A program made the position numbers and the translations under genes. Shown in pieces: positions 59,621-64,000 of a DNA stretch of 64,000 nt (the stretch's first letter is position 1; each line of letters starts with the position of its first letter). The stretch lies in the NCBI RefSeq assembly GCF_018294505.1, contig NC_057811.1, positions 21,866,579-21,930,578 of the forward strand, given 5' to 3'. The DNA comes from Triticum aestivum (lineage: Eukaryota > Streptophyta > Magnoliopsida > Poales > Poaceae). The notes beneath the pieces are model-generated. The model had not been told where the DNA came from and searched no databases. It worked only from the letters and a program-made list of their open reading frames with translations.

Positions 59621-59917
59621 AGAGGAAGCAAGGATGTTGCGCGCCCTGGCGCCCGCCTGGTGTCGATCGTCACGGCTCACGTCACGAGTACCTCGCGGGG
59701 TTTGTCCCGCCTTGATATCTCCGCTCCTCGCGAGGCAGCCTGATGAGGCCGCTCCTGAGGAGGTCTTGCGTCGTCCGCCTCGCGAGGCTTGGCACCTCGC
59801 GAGGGTCTTGAATGCCTTGTTGATTAAGATGGGTCGTACGGCCTGCTAGCATAGCCACGCCATGGGCCGCAAGCAAGCAAGTCTGGGGAGCCCCGTTCCC
59901 AGGACGCCGACAAGTGA

Positions 59918-60449
59918 TTATGCTTATGATATGAAAAGGCCCAAGCTTGGGGATGCTATGTTTGATGAAGATGATATGTTTAGTCCCCCAAGTTTTGATG
60001 AGCAAATTTATTATGATGATAGCATGCCTCCTATTTATGATGATTATTGTGATGAAACTTATGCTATAAAAAGTAGTGATGATTATATTTATAAAACTTG
60101 TCATGATTATGATTACCCTTTTTCTGAACATTACTCTTTTAATGTGGAAACAATTTATAGTATTCAAGTCTCTTATGATACTCCCACTATTCCGAATGAG
60201 AATAAATTTGCTTATGTGGAGAGTAGTAAAATTTCTATGCAAGTAGATCATGAAAATAATGCTTTATGTGCTGGTTATATTGTTGAATTCATTCATGATG
60301 CTACTGAAAATTATTATGAGGAAGGAATATATGCTTGTAGGAGTTGCAATGATATCAAGTTTCCTCTCTATGTGCTTAAAGTTTCAAAGTTACGCTTGTT
60401 TTGCCTTCCTATGCTAGTTGATTATTGTTCCCATAAGTTGTTTGCTTAA
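59918..60449 (+). pseudogene. Element 1 single ORF, 3' part
   Basis: Continuation of the ORF interrupted at 13172. Excising element 2 with one AGTGA copy keeps the codon phase. This half is open to the TAA at 60447. It is acidic and tyrosine-rich (FDEDDMFSPPSFDEQIYYDD, then many Asp/Tyr), ending LPMLVDYCSHKLFA. No catalytic motif of protease, RT or integrase is present. Function is unknown. The open state of this half contrasts with the damaged first half. Confidence 0.6.
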
Positions 60450-60613
60450 AAAATCCCTATGCATAGGAAGTGGATTAGACTTAAATGTGCTAGTCATATT
60501 CTTCATGATGCTCTCTTTATGTTTCAATTCTTATCTTTTAGGTGAGCATCATTGAAATCATGATGCCTAGCTAGGGGCATTAAACAGGGGCATTAAACAT
60601 TAGCGCTTGTTGG
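60450..60613 (+). other. Element 1 3' untranslated internal remnant
   Basis: Contains a 13-bp direct duplication AGGGGCATTAAAC at 60573-60585 and 60586-60598. It stops abruptly at about 60613, where sequence jumps into the middle of the LTR, so the PPT and LTR start are missing. Confidence 0.6.
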
Positions 60614-61542
60614 GATTGAGTTTTCCCTTTGAAGTTATCTTATCAGATTGAGTCTTTAAGGATTTGAGAACACTTGATGTATGTCTTGCATGTGCTTAAC
60701 TGTGGTGACAATGGGATATCACGTGATCTACTTGATGTATGTTTTGGTGATCAACTTGCCCGTGACCTCGTGAACTTATGCATAGGGGTTGGCACACGTT
60801 TTCGTCTTGACTCTCCGGTAGAAACTTTGGGGCACTCTTTGAAGTTCTTTGTGTTGGTTGAATAGATGAATCTGAGATTGTGTGATGCATATCGTATAAT
60901 CATACCCACAGATACTTGAGGTGACATTTGAGTATGTAGGTGACATTAGGGTTTTGGTTGATATGTGTCTTAAGGTGTTATTATAGTACGAACTCTTGAA
61001 TAGATCGATCCGAAAGAATAACTTTGAGGTGGTTTCGTACCCTACAATAATCTCTTCGCTTGTTCTCCGCTATTAGTGACTTTGGAGTGACTCTTTGTTG
61101 CATGTTGAGGGATAGTTATATGATCCAATTATGTTATTATCATTGAGAGAACTTGTACTAGTGAAAGTATGAACCCTAGGCCTTGTTTCCTAGCATTGCA
61201 ATACCGTTTACGCTCACTTTTATCGCTTGCTACCTTGCTGTCTTTATAGTTTCAGATTACAAAAACCTATATCTACCATCCATATTGCACTTGTATCACG
61301 ATCTCTTCGCCGAACTAGTGCACCTATACAATTTACCATTGTATTGGGTGTGTTGGGGACACAAGAGACTCTTTGTTATTTGGTTGCAGGGTTGCTTGAG
61401 AGAGACCATCTTCATCCTATGCCTCCCACGGATTGATAAACCTTAGGTCATCCACTTGACGAAAATTTGCTACTGTCCTACAAACCTCTGCACTTGGAGG
61501 CCCAACAACGTCTACAAGAAAAAGGTTGCGCAGTAGACATCA
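60614..61542 (+). repeat. Element 1 3' LTR, truncated (about 929 bp)
   Basis: Aligns with 5' LTR positions from about 11176 to 12108 and ends CA before CTCAA. The first ~700 bp, including the TATA region, are gone. The joint TTGTTGGGATTGAG shares GG with the lost LTR segment (ATAATGGATT), so short-homology deletion is plausible. Confidence 0.85.
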
Positions 61543-61547
61543 CTCAA

Positions 61548-62046
61548 CTCGATCGTAGGCCTTCATCATCTCTAACATGACAGCACAAGTGAAATTATTC
61601 CCTTTCTTCCTCCTCTTCATAGTATGCACACTTTCGTATGCCACTAGGACATTATCAGTTATCAGACGTCCGAGAACGAAAGCACTCTGCTCTTCACTAG
61701 TAATCATATCCATAACTGGTCTCAACCGATTAGAAATACATTTAGCTGCAACTTTATATAAAATCGGACAGAGAGATATGGGCCGATATTGTGCCATTGA
61801 CTGGGGGTGTCGTACCTTGGGGATTAATGTAATAGAAGTGTCATTCATGCCTGCTGGTAGTTCACCTGCATTAAAAAAATCTAGCACTGCTCGGGTGACA
61901 TCCTCACCAATTAGACTCCAATGTCGTCGGTAGAATCCTGCAATGAAACCATCTACACCTCGTGCTTTAGAGGGGGCCATTTGAAATAAAGCTGTACGAA
62001 CCTCTGCCGCAATGTATGGTTTGGTAGGTTCCACATTCATATCCAA
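61548..62046 (-). pseudogene. LINE reverse transcriptase, N-terminal half
   Basis: Minus-strand RT motifs in order: MAPSKARGVDGFIAGFY (family APG.DGF; Pro is replaced by Arg), ITLIPKV, YRPISLCPILYKVAAKCISN, EEQSAFVLGRLITDN and the start of the motif with the first catalytic Asp. There VMLEMMKAYDR has Glu where the family has Asp (K.D..KAYDR), so the first metal-binding residue appears lost. The frame is open for 168 codons and is interrupted only by the element 1 insertion. Confidence 0.85.
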
Positions 62047-62600
62047 AGATACCTTAACTGGAACGTGATTCAGCAGTTCGGTCGCATCCGAGAAACCTTG
62101 AGATTCATAAAGGTTCTTATAGAATGCTTGTACCTCACTCTTGTCCTCGGCTTCATTAGCACAAACTGAACCATCCTGTCTACGCGATCCTTGGATTCTG
62201 TTCAGTCTCTGTCCTTGCGCTGCCTAGGCCTGGAAGTAAGAAGTATTGTGGTCCCCCTCACGTAACCACGGCACCCAAGAGTGTCGCCGCAGCCACGTTT
62301 CTTCCTGCTGGAGCGCCTCCCGCAACTTACATACAGTAGCTCGTTCCTCCTCAGTCGGTCCACGACCAACTGAACGACATCTAAGTTTATCAAGTCTTTT
62401 CTGAAGCTGCCTAACCTTACGGGTGAGGCATCCAAATTCCCGCGACCCCCATGGCTCTAGTGTTCTCCTTAAGAGATCAAGAGAACCAGCTATGCCTTGG
62501 AGCCCTGGGCCACGGGGAGGTTGCTGCCACGTTCTTTGTGACAAGCTGATCATAGTCCACATGCGAAGCCCATACATTTTCATATCTGAATTGTTTCTTT
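62047..62600 (-). pseudogene. LINE linker between endonuclease and RT
   Basis: Minus-strand frame with EEERATVCKLREALQQEETW and VPWLREGDHNTSYFQA, then a stop. LINEs of this group have EE.W..R.R..WL..GD.NT.FFH/Q here. The region after the stop (about 62047-62223) reads on in LINE-like sequence. It is a structural connector without catalytic residues. Confidence 0.75.
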
Positions 62601-63093
62601 GGTCTCGACATATTTGGAATATTCTCTTTTATTTTTGCTACAACAAAACAGTGATGTGACTCTATGGAGGATAGATGTCTGATCCTAATATGCCAAAAGT
62701 GTTGCCGGAACTCCTCATTTGCAAAGGCTCCATCAAGCCTTGCCTTAGCATTTGCTACACCTGCCTGACGGTTGTCCCAAGTGTAAGCCATGCCTGACCA
62801 TCCCAAATCTTGGAAGGCCGCCTCATCTGTTACTTCACGAAAATCCTGCATCTGACTCTCTCCGGCCTTTTTGCTCTACTAAAATGCTCACACGCATAGA
62901 GAGTCTCGTTAAAATCACCCACACGCAAAAACCTCCAGCTATGATGACGATCCTCCGCTCGAGGCGCTCCGTAAAAGCCCGTGAACCTCCACTCGAAAGA
63001 GTTTTGGTCCTTGTATTTCACCATCACATCTATGTGTCCAGAACTGAAATTCTTCAGATCGACAATTCCATCTCTGGTCCAAAAAAGGCCCAT
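62477..63093 (-). pseudogene. LINE AP-type endonuclease, damaged
   Basis: Minus strand: MGLFWTRDGIVDLKNFSSGH, then WRFTGFYGAPRAEDRHHSW, then GDFNETL in one frame. It continues in another frame with FQDLGWSGMAYTWDNRQ, KARLDGAFAN and LSSIESHHCFVVA. The family order GFYG, GDFN, T..N, RLDR, SDH is kept. However, RLDR is RLDG and the catalytic SDH is SHH. About 15 residues before GDFN are missing. The nuclease that nicks target DNA is therefore inactive in this copy. Confidence 0.8.
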
Positions 63094-63334
63094 GCCCCCA
63101 CTTAGACCAATACTGTCAACAACAAAACATCCGCGAAAGCCAAGATGGTTCTATAACTCTTGCACTCTCTTCCCTTTGATTTTTGTTTCCATGACGAAGA
63201 GAAGAGTGGGTCCTTCCAGCTTCACTATGCTACGAAGCTCGCGAACTACCTCAGGGTTCCCAAGCCCCCGGAAGTTTCAACTTAGGCAACTCATTGGGCC
63301 TGGCAGGACCGATCAACGGTCTCTGCCGAATTTT

Positions 63335-63976
63335 TCAGTGTAGGCTTCTTTTCTTGGGATCCTTTATAAACCCGCCGTCCTCGTCCTGTGCAGCTGCATT
63401 TGAAAGTGGATCCTCATGAGCAGCAGTGCTCGTATCAGCCGTAAGCAGGAGCTGCTTCGGCTTATACATAGCTATTGGGGCGTCCTTCCTCTTGTTACGT
63501 GGCTTGTCTCTGGTCTTCACTAGCGAGGTCACCTCCGCCTCACCATCAGGTCTGGCTTTGGTGCTCGAATTCCTAGTTTCTTGCTTGTTGCTTGGGTCCG
63601 AGCTCTGACCCCTGGATGAATTGTCACTAGACGCTGGTTTCTTATACTCCTCAGGAGCTCGCAGACTCAGGCCAAAGGGTAATTCACCCTTCTCATCTCT
63701 GGTGCCTGGGATCTGACAATAAAGTTCAGAGTACTCGAGTCGCCCACATGAGAAACAGAAGTAGGGTATCTGCTCATATTGGATGTCATATGAATCTACC
63801 CTCTTCCTCCTTGCTGAATCAATGAGTATCCATCTTCGGAGCGGTTTGTTAACTTCAACTGAGACCCTAGATCGAAGATAGCCACCATTGTGATCAAACT
63901 TTGCACTTTTGGCTCCCTTGTCAATCATGTGCGCGATGGGTAGGGACCATGCATCATCCGACAAATTGTAAGGCAA
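63335..63976 (-). pseudogene. LINE ORF1 C-terminal part with zinc knuckle
   Basis: Minus strand, 213 codons, runs toward the window edge. KPLRRWILIDSARRKRVDSY and YEQIPYFCFSCGRLEYSELY followed by C are typical of plant LINE ORF1 (DUF4283 and zf-CCHC_4). The knuckle should be C..C....H....C; the His is Tyr here, so zinc binding is doubtful. A Ser/Lys-rich tail follows to the stop at 63335. ORF1 binds the element RNA. Confidence 0.8.
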
Positions 63977-64000
63977 ATTAAGAACACCTGGAGTCGGTCA

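Larger units (their letters stand above)
13173..59912 (-). mobile_element. Element 2: Tat-lineage Ty3/gypsy retrotransposon, minus strand, heavily altered
   Basis: Perfect terminal inverted hexamers TGTCGG/CCGACA and the AGTGA duplication define it. Read on the minus strand the order is 5' LTR (59912-49396, interrupted by element 4), PBS, gag, protease, truncated RT and repetitive spacer. An oppositely transcribed accessory gene (14380-17021), polypurine tract and 3' LTR (14084-13173) follow. A gene in reverse orientation between pol and the 3' LTR is a known trait of Tat-lineage elements. No integrase or RNase H was found, so this copy is defective. Angela and the seven-unit array sit in its spacer. 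Confidence 0.88.
49396..59912 (-). repeat. Element 2 5' LTR, split by element 4
   Basis: 49396-50010 and 59626-59912 together give 902 bp and align to 13173-14084. The split point is AAAGAGG, with AGAGG duplicated on both sides of element 4. Its minus-strand TATA-like region is at about 49739-49755. Insertion of a 9.6-kb element between promoter and LTR end would uncouple any remaining activity. Confidence 0.92.
10478..61542 (+). mobile_element. Element 1: non-autonomous Athila-type Ty3/gypsy LTR retrotransposon
   Basis: Begins TGATATGTCTCC and ends AGTAGACATCA, flanked by CTCAA on both sides. The PBS at 12119 reads TGGCGCCGTTGCCGGGGA, complementary to a tRNA-Asp 3' end as used by Athila elements. 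With element 2 and its inserts removed, the internal part is only about 1.76 kb. It codes for one ORF and no protease, RT or integrase, so it must have moved with enzymes from a relative. It resembles the wheat Fatima/Sabrina group from memory; the name needs a library search. Its right LTR has lost about 700 bp. Confidence 0.88.
61543..64000 (-). mobile_element. LINE, 5' portion (continues at 10477; runs off the window)
   Basis: Minus strand; contains ORF1 C-terminus, the endonuclease and the N-terminal half of RT, in LINE order. The 5' end lies beyond 64000. The cut RT frame continues at 10477. Confidence 0.9.

Overview
The window is non-genic plant DNA of Triticeae type (wheat, Aegilops, rye or barley). 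The grounds are a BARE-1/Angela/WIS-type copia element, Stowaway MITE ends, large GC-rich LTR retrotransposons, plant LINEs with DUF4283/zinc-knuckle ORF1 and plant Helitron-type termini. No intact host gene was found. Family names come from recalled sequence features; no database was searched.

Layout. 1-8150 is a mosaic of small or decayed elements: a GARP/MYB-CC transcription-factor fragment (~640-790), a fold-back MITE (998-1375), a candidate Helitron (1946-3658) holding a Stowaway MITE and a possible captured amino-acid-transporter piece, a candidate Mutator-like element (3723-6622) and a plant-mobile-domain pseudogene (7050-7760, minus). From 8151 to the right edge everything belongs to one nest. 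The host is a minus-strand LINE whose 3' part lies at 8151-10477 and whose 5' part lies at 61543-64000. Its reverse-transcriptase codons are split by element 1.

Element 1 (10478-61542, plus strand, TSD CTCAA) is a short non-autonomous Ty3/gypsy element with an Athila-type primer site and one own ORF. Element 1 is split by element 2 (13173-59912, minus strand, TSD AGTGA), a Tat-lineage Ty3/gypsy element. Element 2 has broken gag, protease, a truncated RT and an oppositely oriented, intron-containing accessory gene. Element 2 was hit twice. Element 3 (17962-26669, plus, TSD TCTGG) is an Angela/BARE-like copia element whose gag-pol is complete except for one stop codon. Element 4 (50011-59620, minus, TSD AGAGG) is a copia element lying inside the element 2 LTR; its two LTRs are almost identical but its pol is wrecked.

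The most unusual structure is 24685-46873. Seven head-to-tail units of about 3.17 kb each carry the last ~270 bp of Angela, a full Angela LTR and ~1.18 kb of element 2. All six internal junctions are identical, so one illegitimate fusion created the unit and later unequal exchange amplified it. Sequence variants are distributed in blocks along the array. Order of events read from the nesting: LINE, element 1, element 2, then Angela and element 4 in either order, with array amplification after Angela.
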